From Candidatus Caccoplasma merdavium (GTDB taxonomy: Bacteria; Bacteroidota; Bacteroidia; Bacteroidales; UBA11471), in assembly GCA_018715595.1 (NCBI GenBank), contig DVLI01000017.1:120618-184617 (forward strand): 64,000 bases of DNA, given 5' to 3'. The notes under the pieces were generated by a model, which was given only the letters and a program-made list of their open reading frames with translations, searched no databases and was not told the origin of the DNA. Both the position numbers and the translations under genes were made by a program. This document shows positions 1 through 10,600 of the stretch, piece after piece; the stretch's first letter is position 1, and each line of letters starts with the position of its first letter.

Positions 1-1043
1 CGACCTCGGTGGATTTCGGGAAAGCCTATACCGGTCAACAGCTGGTGCGCGAAGTCTCCGTTTCGGGTTTCGATTTGACTCCGGCCGACGGGACGGTCAC
101 GGTTACGGCCTCGGAGGGTTTCGAGGTGTCGGCCGACAGGGACAATTACCAATCGTCGTTGTCGCTGAGCTATTCGGAGGGCAACCTCGATTATACCCGC
201 ATCTATGTCCGCACAACGGTTTCAGGCGCCGGTGAAGTGTCGGGAATGTTGTCGTTCACCAATGGCAATCATACCAAAGACATACCCCTGTCATGCACGG
301 GAATCGAACTCTCCGGGGGAGAAGAGGTCGTTTTGCGGTGGCCGCTCGACAAGGACGACTCCTATATCCTCACCGGGCCGGCAATAGCCGTGCCGCAGAG
401 TTGGAGCGAGATGACGGTGCAGCGATATGCTTCGCCCAATGCCAACACGGTTTGGCCCGACTGGTGCGAGTTTGTAAACGGCCAGCTTACCCAGCGCAAC
501 CTTATTGTCGGCGAGGTATGGCCGGCCGGTGAGATAGATGAGGTGTCGACCCGGTACATACAGTTCGGTATTACGGCTTCCGAGGGCACGGTCCTGCATA
601 TCGACTCGATCGGTCTCTATGTGTGCGGTGCCGGCGGTAGCGGCATGCGCTGCCGCATCTCATACTCGACACAACCCGACTTCGCCGATGCCACTTCGAT
701 AGCCGAGCTCACCTCGGCCATGACGGCCAACACGATGTATGCCATACAATACCAGCCCGTCGTGGAGTTGCAGGCCGGCGAGACGTTGCTCCTCCGGGTT
801 TATCCCTGGTACAGTTCACAGGCTACCGGCAAGACGATATGCCTGAGTCACGTCACTCTGCACGGTGTCGCCTCTTCGGCTTCGGCCATATCCGAGACGA
901 CTGTCCCGGGTGCGACTTTGGCGCGGACGCTCTATTATGACATTTGCGGAACCCTTTTGCCTGTCGTCCCTGAGCATGGCATCTATTTCAAGAAAGAGAT
1001 TTATTCCGACGGGACAAACCTCGTGACCAAACTCATTCGATAA
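1..1043 (+). CDS. Secreted multidomain protein, C-terminal part (5' end outside window)
   Basis: The reading frame is open from the window edge (first full codon at base 3), so the start and any catalytic domain are missing. About 95 residues form a beta-sandwich module starting with a VDFG motif, of the kind repeated in Bacteroidetes surface enzymes. A second module of about 190 residues follows, opening with RWPLD. The last 40 or so residues (YYDICG, GIYFKKEIYSDG, final KLIR) look like a type A T9SS sorting domain. A pectinesterase gene follows after 36 bp on the same strand, and its N-terminus carries a similar WPLD-type module, so this is probably another secreted pectin-active enzyme such as a pectate lyase. 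That function is inferred from context only. Confidence 0.7.
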   Translation, partial: TSVDFGKAYTGQQLVREVSVSGFDLTPADGTVTVTASEGFEVSADRDNYQSSLSLSYSEGNLDYTRIYVRTTVSGAGEVSGMLSFTNGNHTKDIPLSCTGIELSGGEEVVLRWPLDKDDSYILTGPAIAVPQSWSEMTVQRYASPNANTVWPDWCEFVNGQLTQRNLIVGEVWPAGEIDEVSTRYIQFGITASEGTVLHIDSIGLYVCGAGGSGMRCRISYSTQPDFADATSIAELTSAMTANTMYAIQYQPVVELQAGETLLLRVYPWYSSQATGKTICLSHVTLHGVASSASAISETTVPGATLARTLYYDICGTLLPVVPEHGIYFKKEIYSDGTNLVTKLIR

Positions 1044-1079
1044 CTCCATACAACAAATACACGCTTAAATTTTTACTCC

Positions 1080-4000
1080 ATGAAAAAATGTGCTTTTGGG
1101 TGGCAGCTACTTCTGCTGGCTGTCATGACGATGCCCCTTGCGGCATCGGCGGCTTCCGGCGAATGGTATATCCACTGGCCACTCGATGAAGGCGTGGCTG
1201 TCCACACGGCTACGCGTAGCGACAAGTCGCTCTTTGCCTATGACATGAATGCTACCGGCAGTAATGTCCCCTATTTTGCCATGCGGGAAACCAACGGCAT
1301 CAAGTTTACCCAATTCCAGCCGGTGACACAAAGCTCATCGCCCACCGAGAATGATAAGATAACGTTCACGTTCAAACCGCAAGTGGGTGTGACCTTTACC
1401 CCGACCCGGGTTTCGCTCGATGGTTGCCGATATGGCACGAGCGGCGGCAAACTCGATATTTATTTGGTATGTGGCGACCAGCGCATCAATTTGGTAAAGG
1501 GGGCGAATCCCAATCGCAATGACGACACGTCGACCTATTCCTTCGATGTCTCTTCCATTACCAACACCACCGAGGAGATGACGGTCGAAATTTATCTATA
1601 CGGTTTGGCGGCCAACAAGCAGGTGGGGTTGGCCAATATCAAGGTCGCCGGGACATTCGAGGGTACCCCCGAAAGTGTGCCGGTATATGGTATCTCGGTG
1701 CAAACCAATCTGCCCGATGCCGGAATTATCAGGCAGGCGCCCGTGGGTGATTCCTTCAACGAAAATACCCAGATAGCCCTCGAAGCCGTTGCGAATTTCG
1801 GTTACAGGTTCCTCAACTGGACCAATGCTGCGGGCGACGTGGTGGCCGAAACGCCGGCATTTACCCACACGTTGACGGCCGATGCCGCATTCACGGCCAA
1901 CTTCGAAACGGTAAACATCTATACTCTGGACCTGACCATCGACGGGGCTCCCGATTATATGGTCTCGCTCTCCGACGAAGGGACGATGGTCGATGGCAAG
2001 CGCATGTATGAAGAGGGAACAGCGTTGCAATTAAATGCCACGTCGGGCGTGATTTATACCTTTACCAATTGGGAAAATGGCGCGACCTCCTCGACCCGGA
2101 CCATGAAATTGACCGAAGACGCGAGCCTTACGGCCGTGTATAGCCATGTGCCGTTTATTTGTGGCTGGGATTTTTATAAGGCCGGTTCGGGAAACCGTGC
2201 AGGCGACATTTACAACGACTCGCAGAATGCCGGCATGCTTGTCTTGCGCAAAGCCGACGGAACCACCGGAACCTGGCTCGACCGCAGCGCTTTGAGCAGC
2301 AATCCTACCTACGAGAACCGCTACGCCATCGTGAATTGGAAACCTCTGGCCGACCGCTACTATTATGAGGCTTCGTTCTCGACGAAAGGATATTACAATA
2401 TCCATATACAGTCGTCCATGTTGCTTTCGTTCAACGGCTATTCGGTGCAAAAATTGCAGTATTCGCTCGACGGTGAGACCTATAAGGATTTTGGCGAGAT
2501 AAATATCGTCAATCCCAAAGTCTGGTATGACGACGACAGTGCCTTGCCTGCCGAAGCCGAGAACCAGGAAAAGATCTATGTGCGGTGGATTCCCGATTAT
2601 GATTCGCCGCTGGTGGGTACCGAAACGACAAGCGACGGAACGGCCATGTCGGGCATCTATGTCCTGGCCGACCAACTCCTCGAAGACGATTCCGTTGCAC
2701 CGCAACTCCAATCGTCGATTCCCGCTGCCGACGCTGTCGATATTACGGCCGACGGCTCTATCGTGCTCAATTTCGATGAAATCGTGAAAGAAGGCACGGG
2801 CAACTGCACCCTCAATGGCCAAGTGCTCGACGATGTCACGTTTAGTGGCGCGACGGTTATTTGCCGGTACCACAATCTCGACTATAACACCCTCTACACG
2901 GTGAATATCCCTGCCGGAGCCATTGTCGACCGTTCGGGAAATGCTTTTGCTGGCACCTCTTTCTCTTTCACGACCATGAACCGTCGCCAACCCGAAGCCC
3001 GTCTTTTCGATGCCGTGGTGGCACAAGACGGTAGCGGCGATTATGCCACGCCGGCCGAAGCCATCGCTGCGGCACCGGCGGGACGCACTTCGCCCTGGCT
3101 CATCTTTATTAAAGAAGGTTATTATAAAGGACACATCGAGATACCTGAAAACAAACCGTATATCTATCTTATCGGGCAGGACAAGGAAAAGGTGACCATC
3201 ACCGACGATGTGCTGTGTGGGGGCGACAATGCCGTGCACGTCAGTGTGGGGGCGTCGGTAGTATGCCAGGCCTCCGACTTTTACGCCGAGAACATATCGT
3301 TTGAGAACGAATACGGTGTCGTGCAGAATAACGGCCCGCAGGCTCTGGCCATGTTCTCTAATAATGACCGTATCTGTTTCTACAACTGTAAGTTGCGCAG
3401 TTATCAAGATACCTATCTTACCTCGACCAAGGCTGTCGATGACCGTCACTATCTGAAAGATTGCTTTATCGAAGGCGCCGTGGATTTTATTTATGGTGGA
3501 GGTGACGTTTATTTCGACGAGTGTACGCTGAATATCGTGCGCACTTCCGGCGGGTATATCGTGGCGCCTTCGCATTCGCCTGCGACAAAGTGGGGGTATG
3601 TGTTCTACCGCAATCGGATTACGGCACCCACCCGTCCCACGACGGCAACCGATGTCTGGTTGGGGCGTCCCTGGCACGACGCATGCAAGACGGTATTCTT
3701 GTATACCTGCTCCGAAGTTACCATTCCGGCCACCGGCTGGTACGAAAGCATGGGAACGATTCCGGCCATATTTGCCGATTACAAGACGACCGATGCCGAG
3801 GGTAATCTGCTCGACCTGAGCAATCGTCGCGACACATATTATTATGTCGACGACAGCGGGCAGAAAATTTATGGAAAGGCCAAAAATGCGCTTACCGATG
3901 AGGAGGCCGCGACATATACCTATGCCAATGTGTTGAACGGCAGTGACTACTGGAATCCTCGGGAACTGATGGAGGCTGTCGATGTTCCCGAGGGGCTCTC

Positions 4001-4430
4001 CTTCACGGCCGACGACAAGCTCTCCTGGACGGCTGTCGACTATGCCATGTGCTATGTCGTGCACTGCAACGACCGGGTAGTGGGCTTTACCACGGAACCT
4101 TCTTATGCGCCTGAACAACTCTCCGATACCGACGTCTATCGCGTGCAGGCCGTCAACGAGTATGGCAGTCTGGGACAACTCTCCGAGCCGCTCTCGAAAA
4201 GTTCTTTTTGCGCACCGGCCGTTGCCGATGATGCTTTCTCGATGTTGAGTGTCGAGGGGGGCGTGACTTTCCGGGGTATCCTCCCGGGGGCGCAGGTCGA
4301 GGTTTTCACCCCCGGCGGAATGATTCTCCTGTCGCGGGTGGCCACGGCGTCCGACCTTACCGTGCAGCTTCCCTTGCGCGGTGTCTATTATGTGCGTGTA
4401 AACGGTCTTACTCGGGCTTTCGTCTATTGA
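1080..4430 (+). CDS. Secreted multidomain pectinesterase (CE8) with T9SS-like C-terminus
   Basis: This 1116-residue protein should de-esterify methylated pectin outside the cell. It has a signal peptide (about 1-25) and a WPLD beta-sandwich module (about 28-200). Two InlB/Listeria-type repeats follow (about 201-277 and 279-355), then a possible carbohydrate-binding module (357-535), a Big_5/SbsA-like Ig domain (540-632) and a CE8 beta-helix (about 640-905). CE8 motifs are near canonical: QALAMF, QDTYL, GAVDFIYG and LGRPWH, which supply the two catalytic Asp residues and the substrate-binding Arg. The end (GVYYVRVNG) resembles a T9SS sorting domain. The start is the only one that gives a signal peptide. 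It probably forms an operon with the gene 36 bp upstream. Confidence 0.88.
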   Translation: MKKCAFGWQLLLLAVMTMPLAASAASGEWYIHWPLDEGVAVHTATRSDKSLFAYDMNATGSNVPYFAMRETNGIKFTQFQPVTQSSSPTENDKITFTFKPQVGVTFTPTRVSLDGCRYGTSGGKLDIYLVCGDQRINLVKGANPNRNDDTSTYSFDVSSITNTTEEMTVEIYLYGLAANKQVGLANIKVAGTFEGTPESVPVYGISVQTNLPDAGIIRQAPVGDSFNENTQIALEAVANFGYRFLNWTNAAGDVVAETPAFTHTLTADAAFTANFETVNIYTLDLTIDGAPDYMVSLSDEGTMVDGKRMYEEGTALQLNATSGVIYTFTNWENGATSSTRTMKLTEDASLTAVYSHVPFICGWDFYKAGSGNRAGDIYNDSQNAGMLVLRKADGTTGTWLDRSALSSNPTYENRYAIVNWKPLADRYYYEASFSTKGYYNIHIQSSMLLSFNGYSVQKLQYSLDGETYKDFGEINIVNPKVWYDDDSALPAEAENQEKIYVRWIPDYDSPLVGTETTSDGTAMSGIYVLADQLLEDDSVAPQLQSSIPAADAVDITADGSIVLNFDEIVKEGTGNCTLNGQVLDDVTFSGATVICRYHNLDYNTLYTVNIPAGAIVDRSGNAFAGTSFSFTTMNRRQPEARLFDAVVAQDGSGDYATPAEAIAAAPAGRTSPWLIFIKEGYYKGHIEIPENKPYIYLIGQDKEKVTITDDVLCGGDNAVHVSVGASVVCQASDFYAENISFENEYGVVQNNGPQALAMFSNNDRICFYNCKLRSYQDTYLTSTKAVDDRHYLKDCFIEGAVDFIYGGGDVYFDECTLNIVRTSGGYIVAPSHSPATKWGYVFYRNRITAPTRPTTATDVWLGRPWHDACKTVFLYTCSEVTIPATGWYESMGTIPAIFADYKTTDAEGNLLDLSNRRDTYYYVDDSGQKIYGKAKNALTDEEAATYTYANVLNGSDYWNPRELMEAVDVPEGLSFTADDKLSWTAVDYAMCYVVHCNDRVVGFTTEPSYAPEQLSDTDVYRVQAVNEYGSLGQLSEPLSKSSFCAPAVADDAFSMLSVEGGVTFRGILPGAQVEVFTPGGMILLSRVATASDLTVQLPLRGVYYVRVNGLTRAFVY

Positions 4431-4452
4431 ACAGCCTCACGATCTGACATTG

Positions 4453-4490
4453 AAAAAAGCTCCCACCCTGTCGAGGGTGGGAGCTTTTTG
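4453..4490. terminator. Bidirectional rho-independent terminator
   Basis: A perfect 16-bp stem (AAAAAGCTCCCACCCT and its complement) closes a 4-nt loop. It has A residues on the left and T residues on the right, so it can act in both directions. It sits between the converging pectinesterase and PL10-CE8 genes. Confidence 0.9.
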
Positions 4491-4521
4491 TTTCCTCTCC
4501 GGAGCACCGGTTTGGGAACCT

Positions 4522-6645
4522 TTAATAGGCGAGAATATTCCACAAATCGCGTATGCGCTGTTCGGGGTTCCATTTCCCGTCGAAGGCCCAAGGCGCTGTG
4601 ATGCCGTGGAAAGCGGGAGCCCCTTCGGCATCTTGCAGGTTGTCGTTCAGCCAGCCGCTGTTTCCCCCTTCACGATAACAGCCATAGTAGTAGGTGCGTT
4701 GTCCCCAAGGGCAGGGGTCGAGCACTTTGTCGGTGTAGGCATAACCGATGTTGTTGTCGAGAATCTTGTCCGACATGCGGCAATGTATGAGGAAGAATTG
4801 CGAGTCGTGGTGGTAGCGGCCGAGAACGGTGGGCGACTGGGCGTCGAAGTAGGAGTTGGTGATGACCAGTTTCTTGTTTTTGTCGCCTCTGCCGTCGTGC
4901 CAGATGATGGCTCTGCCGTCGCCATAAAAGCGGCAACGTGTGGCGTAGCACCAGCCGCGCGGACAGAGAAAATCGACACCGGGACACCGCAGGTAAAGGT
5001 CGGCGTGATAGTACATGCCGTCACCGCCCCGGGCCCAAAGGGCGAGGGCGTCGTTGCCGTCGGCCCATACGTTGCAGTTGATGATGATGGTGCGGGTGGC
5101 GCGTCCGAAGATGGCCATTTGGTGGGTTGTCGTCTTTTCGACGGTCGTGCCATAGTTGTTATACACGGTCAGCCCGCTGATGACGCAGTCATCGGCGCCT
5201 TCCTGCAACACGATGACGCCGTTGCCCACGGGTTTGCCGTTATACTCCTTGATGGTGCGGGTCTGGGCGGTCTCGGCGTAGACGATGACGGTGCTGTCGC
5301 GTTGTTCGCCCACCAATACGATGTTGGGGCGGTCGATGATGACTTTCTGGTTATAGGTCCCTTTCCGAATCAGCACCTTGAAAGGAATCGACTCGTCGGC
5401 CGGGGCTTTTTCCAGTGCGGCTTGTATGCTTTCGCCCGGATTGACAATGATGTCGAACCGGCTTCTGTCGATGGTCGGCCAGCGGTACATGTCGATGAGG
5501 CCGGTTTCGTTGGCGCCCGGTGTGTCGAGGCTCACGGGAACTTTGTTTTGGGGGTCGTTCTTGTCGGCCCAACGGTCGTAGAGCTCATACAGTTCGGCCG
5601 GACGACCGTTGTACCAGCTGTATCCCATGCGGCGTTCATACCCTATTTCTTCGAGTCGGCGGCGGGGTATGCCGTCGCGGTCGCATACATAAGGCTCGCT
5701 ATATATCAGGTCATAGTACCGGGCCCATATCGGAGCGGCTTGCGGGTCCTTGACCAGTTGGGGCGTGCGGCCTTCTGCGTTTCTTCCCCAACGCTCATAA
5801 CGGAGCCCCGTGAGTTTATAGCTGTCGAACCATCTCATGGCGCCGTGAACGGCTGCCTTTATTCGGGCGTCGGGGTGAGGCAGCGACATGAGCAGGGCCA
5901 CGATGTGGGCGCTTTCCTGGGCACAGTACGATGGTAATTCGTAGGCGCGGGCCGAGGCGGGTTTCAAGGTCACGTTGTCGTATTGTTGGCACCAGACGGT
6001 CGGTTTGCCGTCGACCGTGATTTGCGTGGCAAGAATACACTCTATGCCTTTGTCGAAAGCCTGCTTGATGCGTTTGCGCAGCGATTTGTCGGTCAGCCCC
6101 TTGTCATAGGGTTGTTGCTCGGTCATGATGCTGCGCAGCAATTCCAGGGTGTTGACCATGGCGTCGTCGTTGAATGTGATGTGGTATTGATACCCCCGTT
6201 TTTCGGGCCAGAATTGCGGCCAGCCGCCGTTTTCATACTGTCCGCTGAGCAGATATTCGACTCCCGCCCTGAAAGCGTCGCGATAACGGGTCTCTTTTGT
6301 TTCCCGGTAGAGGCGGGCCAGATAGGTCATTTGCGAGGTCGTGGCGTTGTTGTCGATGGTGGAGTCGTTGCGACGGCTTTTCTCCTTGATGACCGCTGCG
6401 AGTTCTTCTTGGCTCATGTCGCGGGTCATGTCGATGTTTTTGGGCCACCCTCCTGTGCATCGTTGGTAGGCGATTATCTGGTCGCCGATGCGGCGGGCTT
6501 CTTCGGTCTTGAAAAATGCCGGGTCTTTCTCCCGCAGGGAGATTTTTCTCCCGGGAGGTTGTGCGGTGGCCGGGGCAAATACCAGTAGGGCACACAGCAG
6601 ATTTACAGCCAGACAAATCTTTTGAATGTTTGAGTGGGGTTTCAT
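4522..6645 (-). CDS. Fused pectate lyase (PL10) and CE8 pectinesterase-like protein
   Basis: This 707-residue secreted protein joins two pectin activities. The start at 6645 is chosen because it gives a signal peptide (1-29, ending ATAQ); the longer frame adds 16 residues before it. Residues about 35-375 match PL10 pectate lyase, with GGWPKN, STIDNNATTSQM and NGGWPQFWP. Residues about 395-700 form a CE8-like beta-helix whose motifs are altered: HQMAIF for GxQA, GNDALAL for QDTL, PGVDFLC for VDFIF, and LGRYHH for LGRPW. The two Asp and the Arg of the active site appear kept, but the subsite residues differ. It would cut polygalacturonate and may de-esterify it. It faces the pectinesterase gene, so the locus serves one pathway. 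No T9SS-like tail is evident. Confidence 0.85.
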   Translation of the reverse strand: MKPHSNIQKICLAVNLLCALLVFAPATAQPPGRKISLREKDPAFFKTEEARRIGDQIIAYQRCTGGWPKNIDMTRDMSQEELAAVIKEKSRRNDSTIDNNATTSQMTYLARLYRETKETRYRDAFRAGVEYLLSGQYENGGWPQFWPEKRGYQYHITFNDDAMVNTLELLRSIMTEQQPYDKGLTDKSLRKRIKQAFDKGIECILATQITVDGKPTVWCQQYDNVTLKPASARAYELPSYCAQESAHIVALLMSLPHPDARIKAAVHGAMRWFDSYKLTGLRYERWGRNAEGRTPQLVKDPQAAPIWARYYDLIYSEPYVCDRDGIPRRRLEEIGYERRMGYSWYNGRPAELYELYDRWADKNDPQNKVPVSLDTPGANETGLIDMYRWPTIDRSRFDIIVNPGESIQAALEKAPADESIPFKVLIRKGTYNQKVIIDRPNIVLVGEQRDSTVIVYAETAQTRTIKEYNGKPVGNGVIVLQEGADDCVISGLTVYNNYGTTVEKTTTHQMAIFGRATRTIIINCNVWADGNDALALWARGGDGMYYHADLYLRCPGVDFLCPRGWCYATRCRFYGDGRAIIWHDGRGDKNKKLVITNSYFDAQSPTVLGRYHHDSQFFLIHCRMSDKILDNNIGYAYTDKVLDPCPWGQRTYYYGCYREGGNSGWLNDNLQDAEGAPAFHGITAPWAFDGKWNPEQRIRDLWNILAY

Positions 6646-6755
6646 GGTAAAAGCGATTTTTATTTCAGCAATTAGATGCCTGTCATGCCCCAAAGTTTAA
6701 TCGGAGGCATTTTTTTATGTCGTTTTTTGAGGACGGGGGGAGGTGAGGTCGTGTG

Positions 6756-7604
6756 TCACGATTGCGGCTCTTTGCGCAGAATGGTATGAGGGTGGTCGGT
6801 GAGAATGGCGGCCAGGTCGGAAAAAGAGCTGTAATAAGTCCCGTAAAAGCGACGGGTGCGTGCCAGTGTGTATAATTCGACGACTGCCTCCTTCATGCCT
6901 TCGACCGAGCGCCGGTCGGCTCGACTTGGCGAGGTAAGTATGCGTGTGCCGAAGTGGGCATGGAGTTGTTCCTTGATGGTCTCACTGTCGGTTGCCAGGT
7001 AAAAGTGCGTGTCGGCATCGTTTTGTACCTCTTGCTCCATTTGTTGCAGGAAGAGGGTGGCCGGGCTTTCGGCGATGGCGACGGTGTTGTCGGTGCGGCG
7101 AATGTGCAACCCGATGGTGTTGGCGGGGAATGTCGAGCAGCGGCGTTCGATTTCGGCGGCGATTTCATCGGTAGGCACGAATAGCTCCCTGAATAAATGA
7201 TTGTCGGTTGGGAAGAAGGATAATCCGCTGGCGATGAGTGATTTCCCGCTGGATACGAGCGACACCGTCTCTTCGGGCCGGTCGAGCAGGGCGGGCAAGC
7301 AGGTATCGTCGAGCCGAGGGGCAAAATGCCGCCGCTGGTATATCGAGGGGAGATAAAAGTTCCTTTTCAGCGGTACGTTATATTTTACGAGGGCATCGAA
7401 GCGACTGCATTCGGTGAGGTTGATGGCGTGGCCCAAGGGGCGAAACAATGCGTGGAAAGGAGCATTCAGGTCTTTGTTTCTCAACCAGATGACATCGAGA
7501 CCCATTTCCGTGGCCCGAGCCAGAGCATATCCCGCCGCAATGGCACGCATGCGGTTGGCCAATCCTCCCAGCGGGACGAGTGTGATTTTCTTCTCGACGG
7601 TCAT
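6756..7604 (-). CDS. Fucosyltransferase-like glycosyltransferase (O-FucT/NodZ-type fold)
   Basis: This 282-residue protein has the two signatures of the GT23/O-FucT/NodZ superfamily: GGLANRMRAIAAG (13-25), a nucleotide-sugar loop, and HIRRTDN (167-173), whose Arg contacts GDP-fucose in relatives. The C-terminal third contains LATDSE and YSSFSDLAA, also typical of the fold. There is no signal peptide or membrane segment, so it is probably cytosolic. The start at 7604 overlaps the stop of the upstream TamB gene (ATGA), so translation is probably coupled. GDP-fucose as donor is expected from the family; the acceptor is unknown. The product could be a surface glycan or glycolipid. Confidence 0.7.
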   Translation of the reverse strand: MTVEKKITLVPLGGLANRMRAIAAGYALARATEMGLDVIWLRNKDLNAPFHALFRPLGHAINLTECSRFDALVKYNVPLKRNFYLPSIYQRRHFAPRLDDTCLPALLDRPEETVSLVSSGKSLIASGLSFFPTDNHLFRELFVPTDEIAAEIERRCSTFPANTIGLHIRRTDNTVAIAESPATLFLQQMEQEVQNDADTHFYLATDSETIKEQLHAHFGTRILTSPSRADRRSVEGMKEAVVELYTLARTRRFYGTYYSSFSDLAAILTDHPHTILRKEPQS

Positions 7605-10600
7605 GGCGTCTTTTTTTCTGTATTGTTTTTGCGGCGGCGCAACCACGAGAACCATTCGCTCCACTTGTTGAACTCCTTGCGGTACATGATACCGACGCCC
7701 TGCGTGGTGAGTGCCGATTTCACATAGTAGTTCTTGTCGTTGTAATGGTTGTAGGCTTTGAGCCGAATGTTGCCGCTTTTGTTCAAGAGGTATTCGAGGT
7801 CGAAGTCGCCGATGAAGGTGTTGTTGTTGACGTCATTGTCGCGGTAACCGATGTTGCCGTTGATGATGAGCCGGTTGTTGAGCAGCTGGCTCGACAGGGC
7901 CACTTCCACTTCCACGTCGGAGAAGTCGCCTTTCTCGCTGCGCAGGTTGGTGCCGATGTTGATGTTTTCGTTGATTTGTCCCAACAGGTTGTTGAGCTGG
8001 CTCGAAAGTGCCGACGAGGCCACCGATACCAGTTCGTTGTTGTTGGTCTGTCCCACGTTCATGTAGTCGGGCGTGTAAAATTTGTTGAGGGCGAGCAGGT
8101 AGATGATTTGCCGGTTGACCATGTCGTCGGAACTGATAATACTGCGTATCCGGCGGTCGATGTCTTGCGTGACGGTGGGGAAGTCGAGGTCGAACCGGAA
8201 TTCGGGTTGTTGCAGATTGCCGGTGAGGTAGAGCATGGCCCGCACGGGTATGGTCGTGCGGTTGAGGTCGGGTTCGGTGGCAAAACTTTCGTCAAGGTCT
8301 TCGAGGTTGGCCGTGAGGGCATAGTAGGCTTCGATGTTGAGCCCGGCATTTTGCGGGGCGCCCGAGAAAGAGATGCTGCTGCCGGTTTTTATGATAAAGT
8401 CCTTGGTGATGAGGTCTTGCAGGCTGAAATTGTAATTTCCCTTGTCGACGGTGTAGGTGCCATACAATTTCATGTCGGAGAAGGTGTTGTATTCGAGCCG
8501 TATGTTGCCGCTGCCTGTGGCGTGTATCATGTCGCCGGTTGCGGGGTCCATGAGCAGGTTCATCGACATTTGCGGATTGACGTCGATTTGCAGGTTGAGC
8601 GAAAGTAGGTGTGACGATGTCTCGGGCAATACGATCGGTCGGGGCCTCTCTTCTTGGAGCGTGTTTTTGTTGGGGTTCCGGGAGCGGTCGACGAAGGTGA
8701 TGAATTGGTACTCTTCGGCTTCGGCGTTGTCGGAGAGTACAAACGTGAATTTTGACCGTTCGTTGGTCATCATGTTGATGTCGATACCTGTATATTGCGT
8801 GTTCCCTTCGATGCTTACCGAGCCGCTGCCGTAGACTTTTCCGTAGTAGACATCGTTGTCTTTTTCGGTCGTGTTGTAGACCAGCATGTCGTTTATGTCC
8901 GATGCATTGAGGACGTATTCGATGTTTTTGAAGTTTTTGTGCCGCATGATGCCGTTTACCCGTCCCAGGTGGTTGTCTTCTCCCGCCAGTGTCATGTTGT
9001 CGATGATGATGGCGTCGGGGGTAAGGCGTATCGAGTCGGAGATGTAGAAACGGGTGTTGAGGTAGTCGATGCCGAATCCGAATCGGTCGACATAGGCCGA
9101 GCCTTTGACGTTCAGGGCTTTGAAGCGCCCGTAGAAATTGATTTTACCGGTAGCATGGCCGTCCACGTCTTTGAGAATCTTTTCGGTGAACGGATTGAGA
9201 AATGCCAAGGAGATGTGCCGGGCATCGAAGTGCAGGTTCAGGGAGTCGCGGGTGGGGAAGATATAGCCGTCGACCCGAGTGTCGGGGTATCCATCTTGTG
9301 AGACGGTTCCTTTGAGGAGAATGCCTCGGTTCTCATTGTCCCAGCGGCTGAACAGGTGCAGGTCGCCAAATTCTGCGTGGTTGTAGGAGAAATCCTTGAC
9401 CGAGAACTCTTTGGTGCTGAGACGGGGCGTGCCGTTGAGCAGGTCGGCAACGACAATGTCGCCGGTGGCTTGCCCGCCGAATACGACGTTTTTCAGATTG
9501 AGGGCTTCGAAGATGTAGTCGAGGCTGAGGTCGTTGAGGGAGAGGTTGAGCATGTCCGAAGGCTCTTTCGATACCGTGCCGTCGATATGCAGGTATTGTT
9601 CTTTGTGGCGTACTTCGATGCGTCCGATGCGTCCTTTGCCTTCGGCAATGTCGATGGTGGCCGGGAGAATTTGCCATATCGAGTCTCCGATGATGACTTG
9701 TGTGGGCAGCACGTCGATGTGGAGTCCGACGGTGTTGTCGCTGTCGAGGAGACGGGCGCAGGTACTTATCTCACCGCAGAATGTGGTGTCGCCGTTGTTG
9801 CTCCAATTGATGCGGGACAAGATGTTGTTGCCTTTTATGTCGGTATCGAAGGAGATACCGGTAAACTGCCCCTTTTTGTTGTAGGTCTGTGTGCGCAGGG
9901 CAAGACTCATGAGGGAGTCTTTGCTGTCGATGTGTACTTCGTTGTTGTAGAGGTGTTTGGTGTTGAACATGAGATCGGGGGCATCGACGCGTAGTCCCAG
10001 CTTTTGGCTCTCCCCGTCGAAAAATCCCGATATTTGCATGGGCTCTTGCAAGGTGACCGGCAATTTCAAGGTCGAGGAGAGTTCAACGCTGTTCTCGACC
10101 ACGAATCCATAGCGGAAGTTGTTGTTTCCGTCGGACGGTTTCCCTTTTTTGTCGGCCTTTCCGGTGGGTAAGTCGGGCAAGTAACGGGAGAGTAGTCCCA
10201 TAAACTGTTCTTTGAGTTGTTTGAAAGAATAGTTGCCTTCGATGCCGCCGTTGATGAGGTCGGAGGTGATGTGCAGCCGCTTGATGCTGTCGTTGTTCTC
10301 GGCCGTAACGGTGAATTCTCCTGTCGAAAATGTTTCACCCTCGTTTTCGAAACTCAGCGTGTCGATGACGATTTCGCCTTCGATATTGTCGATGTGGTCT
10401 CCGTAGAAGTTGCTGGTGACGTTGAAACTGGTGGTCGATTGTGCATATTGCGGGGCCAGATTCAATTCGCCCAGTTTTATGTCTTGTCCCTCGGCAAAGA
10501 CTCTTATCACGGGGCGGGCGTCGAAGAGGTCGAGCATGCCGATGAGGTGCAATTTGCCGTTAGGGTCGTTGATTGATACGATGCCGTCGTAGTTGGTGTC

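Noticed and set aside
2031..4178. Open frame of 715 codons on the minus strand
   Set aside because: It lies entirely antisense to the pectinesterase, has no domain pattern or promoter, and arises from codon bias that avoids stop complements.
4450..5937. Plus-strand frame of 495 codons starting in the terminator
   Set aside because: It is antisense to the PL10-CE8 gene and begins inside the hairpin. The product has no signal peptide or known domain.
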